Assembly (NCBI RefSeq): GCF_018263855.1
Contig: NZ_CP073318.1
Coordinates: forward strand, 10,602,001-10,666,000
Direction: 5' to 3'
Length of the DNA stretch: 64,000 nucleotides
DNA from: Kutzneria sp. CA-103260
Lineage (GTDB): Bacteria > Actinomycetota > Actinomycetes > Mycobacteriales > Pseudonocardiaceae
Notes under the pieces: model-generated
Database searches by the model: none
Seen by the model: only the letters and a program-made list of their open reading frames with translations
Told to the model about the DNA's origin: nothing
Position numbers and translations under genes: made by a program
Shown here: piece by piece, positions 14,524 through 22,765 of the stretch
Layout: every line of letters begins with the position of its first letter
How positions within the stretch are numbered: position 1 is the stretch's first letter

Positions 14524-15258
14524 GTGGCCGGTCTGTTCATTCGCCGGGTTCGGCTGGACGAGCCGTCGACCGGTCGTTACCCCTTCACGCTGCCGGTGGT
14601 GCGGTGGCTGTCCACATCGGACGGCCTGGACCTCAAGCCCGGCGCGACGTTCCTGATCGGGGAGAACGGGGCAGGCAAGTCGACGCTGGTGGAGGCCGTC
14701 GCGGTGGCGGCGGGCTTCAACCCGGAGGGCGGCAGCCAGGACTTCCGGTTCGCGACGAGGGCGTCGGAGTCGTCGCTGGGGGACTATCTGACGCTGACCA
14801 GGGGGATCAGCAAGCCGCGCACGGGGTTCTTCCTGCGGGCGGAGTCGTACTACAACGTGGCGACGGAGATCGAGCGGCTGGGCGAGAAGTCGATCCGGCA
14901 CTACGGCGGGCATTCGCCGCACGAGCGGTCGCACGGGGAGTCCTTTCTGGACCTGGTGACCCATCGCTTCGGTCCGAACGGGCTGTACATCCTGGACGAG
15001 CCGGAGGCGGCGCTGTCGGTGCGGGGCTGCCTGGCGCTGGTGGCGAGGATGGCGGAGCTGGTGGTGCAGGGCTGCCAGCTGATCGTGGCCACGCACTCGC
15101 CGGTCCTGCTGTCGCTGCCGGGGGCGGCGATCCTGGAGGTGGGGGAGGACGGCGCGGTGGAGCCGGTGGACTTCGACACGGCGCTGCCGGTGCGGCTGAC
15201 CCGGGAGTTCCTCGCCGACCCGGACCGCTACCTGCGTCATCTGCTCACCGGGCCGTAG
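14524..15258 (+). CDS. AAA-family ATPase (single-domain, ABC-like)
   Basis: The 244-residue product has Walker A GENGAGKST near residue 49, Walker B GLYILDEPEAALS and the switch histidine in LIVATHSPVLLS. The layout is that of small stand-alone AAA_21-like ATPases rather than transporter subunits. No membrane partner is adjacent. It starts at GTG 14524, 6 nt after a TAAGGT box (14512-14517), so it is probably leaderless although it closely follows the Uma2 gene. Its role is unknown; hisF starts 9 bp downstream. Confidence 0.85.
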   Translation: MAGLFIRRVRLDEPSTGRYPFTLPVVRWLSTSDGLDLKPGATFLIGENGAGKSTLVEAVAVAAGFNPEGGSQDFRFATRASESSLGDYLTLTRGISKPRTGFFLRAESYYNVATEIERLGEKSIRHYGGHSPHERSHGESFLDLVTHRFGPNGLYILDEPEAALSVRGCLALVARMAELVVQGCQLIVATHSPVLLSLPGAAILEVGEDGAVEPVDFDTALPVRLTREFLADPDRYLRHLLTGP

Positions 15259-15267
15259 GCTGGGCTC

Positions 15268-16041
15268 ATGCCAGTCGCAGTCCGTGTCATCCCCTGTCTC
15301 GACGTCGACCGGGGCCGTGTGGTCAAAGGCGTCAACTTCACCGACCTGCGTGACGCGGGCGACCCGGTGGAGCTGGCGGCCGCCTACGACGCGGCGGGCG
15401 CGGACGAGCTGACATTCCTGGACGTGACGGCCTCGTCGTCGGACCGGGAGACCACCTACGACGTGGTCCGCCGCACCGCCGAGCAGGTGTTCATCCCGCT
15501 CACGGTGGGCGGCGGGGTGCGGGCCCCGGAGGACGTGGACCGGCTGCTGCGGGCCGGGGCGGACAAGGTCAGCATCAACACGGCGGCGATCGCCCGCCCG
15601 GAGCTGCTCCGCGAGGCGTCGCAGCGGTTCGGGGCGCAGTGCATCGTGCTGTCGGTGGACGCGCGGCGGGTGCCGGCAGACGGGCAGCCGACGCCGTCGG
15701 GCTTCGAGGTGACCACGCACGGCGGCCGCCGGGGCACGGGCATCGACGCGGTGGAGTGGGCGGCTCGCGGCGAGGAGCTGGGGGTCGGCGAGATCCTGCT
15801 GAACTCGATGGACGCTGACGGCACGAAGGCCGGCTTCGACCTGGAGCTGATCCGCATGGTGCGAGCCATGGTGGGCGTGCCGCTGATCGCCAGCGGCGGC
15901 GCCGGCCAGGTGGACCACTTCCCGCCGGCGGTCGAGGCGGGCGCGGACGCGGTGCTGGCGGCGAGCGTGTTCCACTTCGGCGCGCTCAGCATCGGCGAGG
16001 TGAAGGACGAGCTGCGCGGCGCGGGAGTGGTGGTCCGGTGA
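15268..16041 (+). CDS. hisF: Imidazole glycerol phosphate synthase cyclase subunit HisF
   Basis: HisF is a TIM barrel that joins PRFAR with ammonia from HisH to give imidazole glycerol phosphate and AICAR. The 257-residue product shows the first catalytic aspartate Asp12 in IPCLDVDRGRVVKG, the VGGGVR and VLSVDARR motifs and the LIASGGAG phosphate site. ATG 15268 lies 6 nt after TAGGCT (15256-15261), giving hisF its own likely leaderless promoter inside the AAA gene's end. The stop overlaps the next gene's GTG (GTGA). Confidence 0.96.
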   Translation: MPVAVRVIPCLDVDRGRVVKGVNFTDLRDAGDPVELAAAYDAAGADELTFLDVTASSSDRETTYDVVRRTAEQVFIPLTVGGGVRAPEDVDRLLRAGADKVSINTAAIARPELLREASQRFGAQCIVLSVDARRVPADGQPTPSGFEVTTHGGRRGTGIDAVEWAARGEELGVGEILLNSMDADGTKAGFDLELIRMVRAMVGVPLIASGGAGQVDHFPPAVEAGADAVLAASVFHFGALSIGEVKDELRGAGVVVR

Positions 16042-16421
16042 AGCAGGTGCTGCCCGGGTCCTCGGCCCCGCTGGAGATCAAGATCGCGTCGCTGGTGCTG
16101 GCCGGCGGCGGACTCGTGTTCCTGCTGACGTTTCTGGTGCTCGGCATCCAGGCCGGGGACCTGGGGTCGCTCATCCTGCCGGCCCCGGTCGCGGTGATCA
16201 GCCTGGGGCTGGGGGCGGGCCTGCTGGCCGGGGTGCGGCCGGTGCGCTTCCCGGCCCTGCTGTGGACGGTGCTGGTGGCGCTGCTGCAGGCCTCGTTCGC
16301 GCTGCTGGCCAGCGACGTGTGGCTGGCGGTGCTGTCGGGCGTGCTGGCCGCGGCGCACGTGTACGCGCTGGTTCTCCAGATCACCCTGCCGGCCCGACGA
16401 CACATGGGAAGCACGACATGA
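16038..16421 (+). CDS. Four-helix membrane protein between hisF and hisI
   Basis: The 127-residue product has about four hydrophobic segments and short charged loops, with an N-terminal KQVLPGSSAPLEIKIASLVL stretch. It begins at GTG 16038 overlapping the hisF stop and ends overlapping the hisI ATG (ATGA), so the three genes are translationally coupled. I do not recognise a functional family. Its placement in a coupled his operon, like the 55-residue protein after hisB, may be conserved in relatives. Confidence 0.78.
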   Translation: MKQVLPGSSAPLEIKIASLVLAGGGLVFLLTFLVLGIQAGDLGSLILPAPVAVISLGLGAGLLAGVRPVRFPALLWTVLVALLQASFALLASDVWLAVLSGVLAAAHVYALVLQITLPARRHMGSTT

Positions 16422-16810
16422 CCGACACGCTCGACCCCGAGATCGCCAAGCGGCTCAAGCGAAACGCCGACGGGCTGGTGTGCGCGGTGGCGCAGCAGCG
16501 CGGCACCGGCGAGGTGCTGATGGTGGCGTGGATGGACGACGCGGCGCTGCACCGGACGCTGACCACCCGCGAGGCGACGTACTTCTCCCGCAGCCGCAAC
16601 CAGCAGTGGATCAAGGGCGAGACCTCGGGCCACACCCAGCGTGTGCACGAAGTGCGGCTGGACTGCGACGGTGACACCGTGCTGCTGGTGGTCGACCAGG
16701 AAGGCGGGGCCTGCCACACCGGCGACCGAACCTGTTTCGACGCCGGCAGTATTCTTGGCCCCGCCTCCGGCGGGGCGGGCTCGGCCGCTCGTGACCGGTG
16801 CCTTCCTTAG
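16418..16810 (+). CDS. hisI: Phosphoribosyl-AMP cyclohydrolase HisI
   Basis: HisI opens the purine ring of phosphoribosyl-AMP using zinc. The 130-residue monofunctional enzyme has the DCDGDTVLL aspartate cluster and the zinc cysteines in GACHTGDRTCF; there is no fused HisE. The start ATG 16418 overlaps the upstream stop. The last 15 residues are Gly/Ala/Arg-rich and past the family core. This is the last his gene. A 19-bp inverted repeat begins at its stop codon. Confidence 0.95.
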   Translation: MTDTLDPEIAKRLKRNADGLVCAVAQQRGTGEVLMVAWMDDAALHRTLTTREATYFSRSRNQQWIKGETSGHTQRVHEVRLDCDGDTVLLVVDQEGGACHTGDRTCFDAGSILGPASGGAGSAARDRCLP

Positions 16811-18117
16811 CCGGATTTCGATCGCCGCGTCGGCGCACGTGGTGGGTTGCGTCGGGTGCGGCGATCGAAATCCGGCGACAGTCCAGGCACCGGCGCGGCC
16901 GAGCGGTCTCTTGGACTGAGAGCGGGCGTTAGACGGGCAGCTTGCCGGTGAGGTGGTGCTGGAGGCCGGCGATCTGCCAGGGCTGGTAGCAGGGCTATGC
17001 AGGTGTCGACGGAGCGGGCGAAGGCGGCCAGGGACAGGCGCTCGTTCGGGGCGTGCATGCGGTTGTCGGGCACCGCGAAGCCGAGCAGCAGCACGGGAAT
17101 GCCGCGGTCGGCGAACAGGCCGGCGGCCGCGATGCCGCCGCCGGAGCCCTGAAACACCGGCTCGTGGCCGAATCCGTGCCGGCTCGCGACACGAGCGGCG
17201 TCGATGGCCCAGCCGGTGCGCGGGACGCGGACCGGTGGTCGCGCAAGGACAACACGGGCGGACGCGCCCTCGACACCGGCGACCGACCGACGCAGTGAAC
17301 GGATCACGGCGTCGGGAGAGACACCCGGGGAGAGACGGAACTCCAAGCGGGCAGAGGCCTCGGCGGCCAGCACACCGTCGCCGCGACCGGCCCGCAACCT
17401 GGAGATCGTCATCGACGTGCCGTGAACACGCAGCGAAGCGATCAGCCGGCACAACTGCCGGCCAGGATCCACAACCCGGCCGCCGTAGGTGCCGGAGTGC
17501 AGGTCGGTGCCGGGCCGGCGAACCGTGACGGCCAGCCGCACGACACCCCGCAGCGACACGGTCAGCGCCGGCACCGAAGGGCTGTGCATGGCGGTGTCGC
17601 TGATCACCGCCACCGACGGCGTCACACCCCAGCGGTCGAGAAAGCCGGCCAGGTGGGGACTTCCGACCTCCTCCTCGCCGTCCAACAGCAACCGGACGTT
17701 CACCGGCAATGTCCCGCCGCCGCGCAGCCAGCTCTCCACGGCGGCCACATGCGCGAGCAGTTGGCCCTTGTCGTCGGAAACGCCGCGCCCCAGCATGAAT
17801 CCATTGTGGACAACTGGCTGGAACGGCGGCGTCCGCCACTGCCGGAGATCCCCGGCGGGGCGGACGTCGTAGTGCCCGTACAGCACCACCGTCGGCCGGT
17901 CCGGCCGCCGGCCCCAACCACCGACCACCAGGGGATTCCCCGGTGTGTCAACGATTCGCACGCCGAGCCCGGCACGCCGCAGCCGGGCCGCGAGCCATGT
18001 CGCGGCCCGGCGCGCCTGCGGGCGGTCCGAGCTCACGCTCGGAATCGCCGCCAGCTCGGCGATCTCCTCGACGAACCGGCCTCGATTCCGATGCGCGTAC
18101 GCCAGCGCGGCTTTCAC
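16807..18117 (-). CDS. M20-family metallopeptidase (dipeptidase), C-terminus shifted in frame
   Basis: The protein belongs to the M20/ArgE-DapE-type zinc peptidases: VVLYGHYDVRPAG holds the first metal ligand, GRGVSDDKGQ the bridging aspartate, LLLDGEEEVGS the catalytic glutamates, and DLHSGTYGG the dimer-domain histidine. GTG 18117 overlaps the stop of the upstream gene in GTGA, so it is coupled to the acidic-protein operon. Codon bias is lost after about 17000. The next frame then reads QIAGLQHHLTGKLPV and stops at 16929, with nearly perfect G/C third positions. The native protein therefore probably ended at 16929, and the in-frame 436-residue version has a false Pro/Arg-rich tail. Confidence 0.85.
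   Translation of the reverse strand: MKAALAYAHRNRGRFVEEIAELAAIPSVSSDRPQARRAATWLAARLRRAGLGVRIVDTPGNPLVVGGWGRRPDRPTVVLYGHYDVRPAGDLRQWRTPPFQPVVHNGFMLGRGVSDDKGQLLAHVAAVESWLRGGGTLPVNVRLLLDGEEEVGSPHLAGFLDRWGVTPSVAVISDTAMHSPSVPALTVSLRGVVRLAVTVRRPGTDLHSGTYGGRVVDPGRQLCRLIASLRVHGTSMTISRLRAGRGDGVLAAEASARLEFRLSPGVSPDAVIRSLRRSVAGVEGASARVVLARPPVRVPRTGWAIDAARVASRHGFGHEPVFQGSGGGIAAAGLFADRGIPVLLLGFAVPDNRMHAPNERLSLAAFARSVDTCIALLPALADRRPPAPPHRQAARLTPALSPRDRSAAPVPGLSPDFDRRTRRNPPRAPTRRSKSG
16810..16876. repeat. 19-bp perfect inverted repeat after hisI
   Basis: GCCGGATTTCGATCGCCGC (16810-16828) is repeated exactly in reverse complement at 16858-16876, with a 29-nt loop. It starts at the last base of the hisI stop and lies between convergent genes, so a two-way terminator or a dispersed repeat is likely. 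The arms contain more A/T than their surroundings. Confidence 0.7.
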
Positions 18118-19337
18118 CGGCGGGCGCCGTTGACGACCGCCGGCACCCCGCTTCCCTTGTAAACCCCGAGCCCGCCGCGCTTGGCGAACGCGTGCGTGCG
18201 CGGGCCGCCCTTGAACTGGCCGCCCTGATGCGGCGCGGCGACGCCGACCGGGCGGTGCGCGTCCCAGGGCAGCACCCGCTCCACCTCGGTCCGCTCGGCC
18301 AGCCGCATCGACTGCGCGGAGGTGATCCACTCCTCGGCGGGTTCGGCGATCTCCAGCAGCAGCGCCTCGAACTCGGACCGCGTCGACTCCAGGATGTGCG
18401 GCGCGGCCAGCCAGCGCAGCACCTGCCGGCCGGTGACCCCCATCCGCTGCCGGGGCGAGGTGACGAGCCGCTCGTCGAAGTAGCGGATCAGGACCTCGTC
18501 CACCACGTCCCACGCGTTCGCGGCGCCGAACAGCTCCTTGACGTCCGGCGCGTTGAGGATGCGGAACGCCTCCTCCAGCAGCTGCATGACCTCCACGCGC
18601 AGCACGTTGAGGTGGCCGTACGAGGTGAACTTCAGGTTGTTGCGCAGGTCGAGGCCGGCCCGGCGGACGATCGCGATGGAGCCGAAGCTCGGGTCGTAGG
18701 CCCGCGCCCTGATCACGTCGGAGATCCGCTTGTCCCGCCAGAACAGCGCGACCTGGTTGTTCAGGTGCACGAACAGCCGGTGGAAGTCCACGTTCGGCCG
18801 CGAGTTGGCCGCGCCGGCGCCCCGGCCGTAGCCCAGGATCCGGCGGTACGCGGCGATCCGGTCCTTCTTGGTGTAGCGCAGCACGTCCCGGCGGTCGAAC
18901 CGGTACAGCCCGAACGCGCCGGGCCCGTCGGACAGCCGGATCGCGCCGCCCTGGAACAGCTCCTGGAGCTTCTGCACCACGCGGAACACCCCGATCCGCT
19001 CGTGCTGGTACAGGTAGTACAGGTCGCCGACGGCGATGATGCGCTCGGACGCGACGCTCTCGTCGTACGCCTCGACGCCGCGCGGCATCCGGGTCTGGCC
19101 CAGGTCCGCCGCCGCGTCCGGGCCGATGCCGACCATGCCGGCCAGGCCGCCGTCCGGGGTGGGCGGCTGCGCCCGCTCGGCCGCGTCGACCTGCTCCAGC
19201 ATGCCGTCGATCTGCTTGAGGATGGCGTCGCCCAGCTGCGGGTTGCTGGTGAGCCGGTCGCCCAGCTTGTCGGCGACCTGCTCGCGCAGCGCGGCGACCC
19301 GGTCGAACAGATCGCGATAGTCCTTCTCGGTGCCCAT
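18114..19337 (-). CDS. Unrecognised 407-residue protein of the acidic-protein operon
   Basis: No family is recognised. The protein is soluble and mostly helical. Residues 1-60 form a likely coiled coil (FDRVAALREQVADKLGDRL). The middle holds a Tyr/Arg-rich block (GDLYYLYQHERIGVFRVVQ, YTKKDRIAAYRRILGYGRG) and the end is Gly/Lys-rich. There is no signal peptide or membrane segment. ATG 19337 is preceded by GAGGAGGA, which overlaps the stop of the gene before it. It lies fifth in a six-gene minus-strand operon, and its stop overlaps the M20 peptidase start. Confidence 0.72.
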   Translation of the reverse strand: MGTEKDYRDLFDRVAALREQVADKLGDRLTSNPQLGDAILKQIDGMLEQVDAAERAQPPTPDGGLAGMVGIGPDAAADLGQTRMPRGVEAYDESVASERIIAVGDLYYLYQHERIGVFRVVQKLQELFQGGAIRLSDGPGAFGLYRFDRRDVLRYTKKDRIAAYRRILGYGRGAGAANSRPNVDFHRLFVHLNNQVALFWRDKRISDVIRARAYDPSFGSIAIVRRAGLDLRNNLKFTSYGHLNVLRVEVMQLLEEAFRILNAPDVKELFGAANAWDVVDEVLIRYFDERLVTSPRQRMGVTGRQVLRWLAAPHILESTRSEFEALLLEIAEPAEEWITSAQSMRLAERTEVERVLPWDAHRPVGVAAPHQGGQFKGGPRTHAFAKRGGLGVYKGSGVPAVVNGARR

Positions 19338-19347
19338 CTTGTCCTCC

Positions 19348-20658
19348 TCACGCGTCCGGTTCGGACTGCCGCCGCGTCTGGACCGGCGCGGAGGTGTCTA
19401 CTGTGGACGGCAGGGCGCGGCTCGGCCGGACCGCGCGTAGCGACGCCGACCCGTTGTCGTCCGGGTGGCGCACCGGCGCCGCCACCGACACGACCTCGTT
19501 GAGGTCGTCGATGAGCGAGTCGATGCCGATCTGCACCCGCCTGCTGTAGAAGCCGGGCGGCAGCGCCGGCTGGCCACCGGGCGCGGTGGGCAGCAGCACC
19601 ACGATCGACACCAGCTGCTTCACCACCTGGGTGAAGGCGCTGTCCACGCCGTCCTTGCCGGCGCTGGTGATGAACTGCTGGCCCTCGGTGGTGGCGAAGT
19701 CGGAGATCCAGCGCAGCAGCCCGCCCAGCGGCATGGTGCCGCCGCCCGGGATCGGCACGCGCAGCACCTCGCGTTCGCCCGCGTTGATCAGCACCGAGTC
19801 GAACGCGTCGGTCAGCTCGTCGACCTGGCTCGCGGTCGCCGCGAGCAGCTGGGACAGCGCGACCAGCGCCGGCCCGAAGTAGCCCTGGCTGCCGGGCGGC
19901 AGCGTGAACGGGTCGATCTTGCCGCGCTGCGCCTGCCAGCTGTAGTACAACGACGCCACCCAGTCCACGATGGTGATGTACGAGGTCTGCACGCGCTCGT
20001 CGCCGACCGAGTCGACCAGGTCCGGGACCAGCCCGAACGCGTCGCGCACCATGCCGAGGTGCCCACCCACGGTGTCCGGGTCGATCGTCACCGGGCCGCC
20101 GCCACCGCCCACGGCGGACGGCGCGGGCTGGTCGCTGACGAACAGCAGCAGCTGGAAGATCTGGTCCACCCGCGGCACCCGGATCAGCGGGCTCTCGAAC
20201 TCCTTGCGCAGCTCCTCCAGGTCGTGGTGGACGAGCGCGCGGAAGCCCTCCGCGACCTCCTTGTTGAAGTCCACCCGCAGCGGCGTCAGGGAGTCCAACA
20301 GCTCGCCGGAGTCCTTCACGGCCGTGCGCGCCCGCGCCGCCAGCGACGCCTGCGCGCCGGTGACCGCGCCCAGGTCGGCCTGCACCGCGTAGCCGCGCGG
20401 CGTCCACTTCGCCTCGGTGTGTCCCTCCACTTTGGACAGGGCGAAGCTGCCGGTCAGCGCGGCGACGAAGCCGTTGGTGTCACCGTTGCGCCACTTCCAG
20501 CCGAGCACGTCGCTGATCGCCTGCGCGGCCTGGTCGCCGACCGGGCCGTCGGACCGGCTGGTCGGCGTCGCGGTGGACACCTCGCGGGTCAGGATCGGGT
20601 ACGCGGTGTCGATGTCGGTCGGCGGCGGCTGCGGCGGCCGGTCCTCAGTGCTGGTCAT
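19348..20658 (-). CDS. Unrecognised 436-residue protein of the acidic-protein operon
   Basis: No family is recognised. After a proline-rich N-terminus (about residues 1-40) the protein is helical and has the stretches ISDVLGWKWRNGD and YITIVDWVASLYYSWQAQ. A Gly-rich loop (SAVGGGGG) and another in IPGGGTMPLGGLL split it. No signal peptide or clear membrane span is visible. ATG 20658 was chosen because GGAG lies 5 nt upstream; a GTG two codons earlier is possible. It sits 21 bp after the metallopeptidase-like gene and 10 bp before the 407-residue gene, so co-transcription is very likely. Confidence 0.7.
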   Translation of the reverse strand: MTSTEDRPPQPPPTDIDTAYPILTREVSTATPTSRSDGPVGDQAAQAISDVLGWKWRNGDTNGFVAALTGSFALSKVEGHTEAKWTPRGYAVQADLGAVTGAQASLAARARTAVKDSGELLDSLTPLRVDFNKEVAEGFRALVHHDLEELRKEFESPLIRVPRVDQIFQLLLFVSDQPAPSAVGGGGGPVTIDPDTVGGHLGMVRDAFGLVPDLVDSVGDERVQTSYITIVDWVASLYYSWQAQRGKIDPFTLPPGSQGYFGPALVALSQLLAATASQVDELTDAFDSVLINAGEREVLRVPIPGGGTMPLGGLLRWISDFATTEGQQFITSAGKDGVDSAFTQVVKQLVSIVVLLPTAPGGQPALPPGFYSRRVQIGIDSLIDDLNEVVSVAAPVRHPDDNGSASLRAVRPSRALPSTVDTSAPVQTRRQSEPDA

Positions 20659-20679
20659 TCCCACTCCATCCCTGGTACG

Positions 20680-21984
20680 TCAACGCGATCGCCTGCCGAG
20701 CTCGCCGAAGAAGTTCCTGGTCAACACGTCCGGGCCGGCCAGCCTGCGGTCCAGCGCGAGACGCACCGCGCCGATCAGGAACCGCTCCGGCACCACCCCG
20801 GGGTCGACGCCGCGGGCCAGCCGGCCGGCCGCCTCCTCGATCATCGCCTGTTCCTTGTGCTCGAACCGGAGCACCGCGGCCAGCGTCCGGTTGCCCAGTG
20901 ACGGGTAGCGGGTGTGGCACATGGTGTCCACCACCAGCGGCACCGCGCGGTCGGCGGTGCGCAGCAGCGCTTCCGGCATGCTGCTGCCCCTGGTGTCCGG
21001 GTACATCGTCCGCCACAGCCGGTCGTACCGCCGTGAGTCCTCGGTGAAACCCATGCGGCGCAACAACTCCACCGAGAGCTTGGCCCGCAGGTACGGGGTC
21101 GGGTGCACGCCGCCGGGCGAGTAGCGCAGCGCCTGCCCGCGGTTGCGCCCGATCACGTCGAACAGCGAGCCGACGAAGGCCGGGCCGCCGAGCAGCAGAC
21201 CGGACATGTCCGCGAAGGTCTCGCGGTTCCACCTGGTCCAGGTGGACGCGACCGACTTCGGCAGTCCGTCGGCGAGCAGCCGCCGGGCGACGCCCACCGG
21301 GATCACCCGCTGCAGCCCGAGGTCGTTCTGCAGGTTGTGGCTGACTTCGTGCAGCACCGCGCCCAGCGTCCACGGGTTGACCATCCGGTGGTACGGCAGC
21401 TGGATCAGCGGAAAGGGGTTGAGCTGCCGGCCGATCTTGCTCAGCCGGACGCCGCGCCGGAACGTCGCCGGCGAGAAACCCGTGCGCAGGTAGCTGAACG
21501 GTGGTGGCGCCGGGATCGGCTTGGCCACGCCGACGCCCAGGTACGCGTACTGGTAGCAGTCCAGCGCGATCCGGTCGCAGGCCACCAGCCACGGCGCGAA
21601 CGCGGACTGCCGCTGGCCGAACAGCTCCAGGTAGAAGTCCCACACCTGCTCGACCATCCGCACGAAGTCCTGTGCGCGGGATTTCTGGTGCAGCAGCTCG
21701 GTCATGGCGGCCCGGTCGGGCTGGGCCAGCGCGGTCTCGGCGGCGTCGCGGACCTGCGCCGACGCCGTGCGCAGCGGCCGGCGCAGGGTGCTGATCAGCG
21801 CGTTGGCCGCCTCCACGTGCCCGCGACTGGGACCGGTCGCCGGATCGCCGAACTCGTCGACGGAGAACGGCCGCAGCGCGGCCAGGTGGCGCTCCACGTT
21901 CAGCGCCTGGCTGAGCACCCAGTCACGGACGCCCCGATCACTATTGGCGGGCCGCGTGACCGTGCGCTCAGCGGCGACGAGCAC
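20680..21984 (-). CDS. Putative zinc metallopeptidase (HEVSH) of the acidic-protein operon
   Basis: The 434-residue product contains LHEVSHNLQNDLG, a HExxH zinc motif at residues 212-216. About 40 residues later comes NRETFADMSG, where Glu255 (ExxxD, 255-259) could be the third zinc ligand as in gluzincins. The rest is helical and unrelated to any peptidase I know, so the family is unassigned. No signal peptide is seen. GTG 21984 was chosen because AGGGGG precedes it and the frame upstream is the shadow of the preceding gene; it overlaps that gene's stop by 17 bp. The likely job is intracellular cleavage of an operon partner, which is inference. Confidence 0.65.
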   Translation of the reverse strand: MLVAAERTVTRPANSDRGVRDWVLSQALNVERHLAALRPFSVDEFGDPATGPSRGHVEAANALISTLRRPLRTASAQVRDAAETALAQPDRAAMTELLHQKSRAQDFVRMVEQVWDFYLELFGQRQSAFAPWLVACDRIALDCYQYAYLGVGVAKPIPAPPPFSYLRTGFSPATFRRGVRLSKIGRQLNPFPLIQLPYHRMVNPWTLGAVLHEVSHNLQNDLGLQRVIPVGVARRLLADGLPKSVASTWTRWNRETFADMSGLLLGGPAFVGSLFDVIGRNRGQALRYSPGGVHPTPYLRAKLSVELLRRMGFTEDSRRYDRLWRTMYPDTRGSSMPEALLRTADRAVPLVVDTMCHTRYPSLGNRTLAAVLRFEHKEQAMIEEAAGRLARGVDPGVVPERFLIGAVRLALDRRLAGPDVLTRNFFGELGRRSR

Positions 21985-22765
21985 GGTGCCCCCTGGCGGG
22001 TCGCGAGTGGTAGCGGTGGTTGAGCACGTTGGTGGCGTGCACGGCGCGGCGGGCCGCATGCGCGCGATGGGCCGCGTGCGCGCGGTGCTGTCGGTGGTGG
22101 TGCTGGCGCGAGCGCGGGTGGCCGTGCGCCGGCGACACCTGGGAGGCGTTGCGCAGCAGCGAGCCGACCGCCCCGCGGGCGGTGATCTGTTGGCCGTCGG
22201 CGTACTGGTGGGCCAGGTCCTTCACGGTGTTCAGGGCGACCGAGGGCAGCGCCTTGATCAGCGAACGAGTCTGCGGACTCCGCCACAGGTCGGTGCCGAT
22301 CTTGGTGATGCCCCGGACCAGCGGCTTGCCCACGGCCCGCATCAGCTTCGGCGCGGCCTTGGCGGCCAACTTGCCGGCGACCCCGATCAGCCCGCCGAGG
22401 AACGCCTCGGCCTCGGCCTCCGACTCCGCCTCGGCGGCACGGGTGGCCAGGTGCGCCATCAGCTCGGCCTCGCTCGCCAGGCCCAGCCGGGAGGCGCGGA
22501 AGTTGGGGTCGGCGAAGTCCTCGAACTCGAACTCCCCCTCGTCCTCCTCCTCGTAGAGGAACTCGTCCTCCTCCTCGAACTCCCCTTCGAGCTCGTACTC
22601 GTGGGACTCGTACTCGTGCTGCCCGTACTCGTCCTCCAGTTCGAGCTCCTCCTCGCCCTCGCCCTCGAACTCGTGCTGCTCGAACTCGTCCTCGAGCTCC
22701 AGCTCGTGGTGGCCGTTGAGCTCGTACTCCAGTTCGCCCTCGATCGCGGGGTAGCCGCGGCTCAT
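21968..22765 (-). CDS. Acidic-head protein 2 (Glu-rich N-terminus, basic His/Arg-rich tail)
   Basis: The 265-residue protein has three zones. Residues 1-80 are almost all Glu alternating with Leu, Phe or Tyr (for example ELELEDEFEQHEFEGEGEEE). Residues about 100-195 are an amphipathic core (AEAFLGGLIGVAGKLAAKAA, then LVRGITKIGTDLWRSPQTR). The last 60 are His/Arg-rich (HHHRQHRAHAAHRAHAARR). The core aligns with the next protein over LVRG, TR, Pro, Thr, Gly and Val positions, so the two are paralogs. There is no signal peptide. Its ATG overlaps the stop of the paralog (ATGA). The function is unknown; charge separation suggests self-assembly. Confidence 0.78.
   Translation of the reverse strand: MSRGYPAIEGELEYELNGHHELELEDEFEQHEFEGEGEEELELEDEYGQHEYESHEYELEGEFEEEDEFLYEEEDEGEFEFEDFADPNFRASRLGLASEAELMAHLATRAAEAESEAEAEAFLGGLIGVAGKLAAKAAPKLMRAVGKPLVRGITKIGTDLWRSPQTRSLIKALPSVALNTVKDLAHQYADGQQITARGAVGSLLRNASQVSPAHGHPRSRQHHHRQHRAHAAHRAHAARRAVHATNVLNHRYHSRPARGHRARRR

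Noticed and set aside
13906..15258. Uma2 plus AAA ATPase as a defence system
   Set aside because: Each is a common stand-alone actinobacterial family. The AAA gene seems to have its own promoter, and no third component such as a sensor or effector is nearby.
22530..22745. Simple sequence repeat or misassembly in the Glu-rich stretch
   Set aside because: The purine-rich tract is low complexity but codons vary (GAG/GAA/GAC with TTC, CTC, TAC) and the frame stays open into a normal core, so it is real coding sequence.
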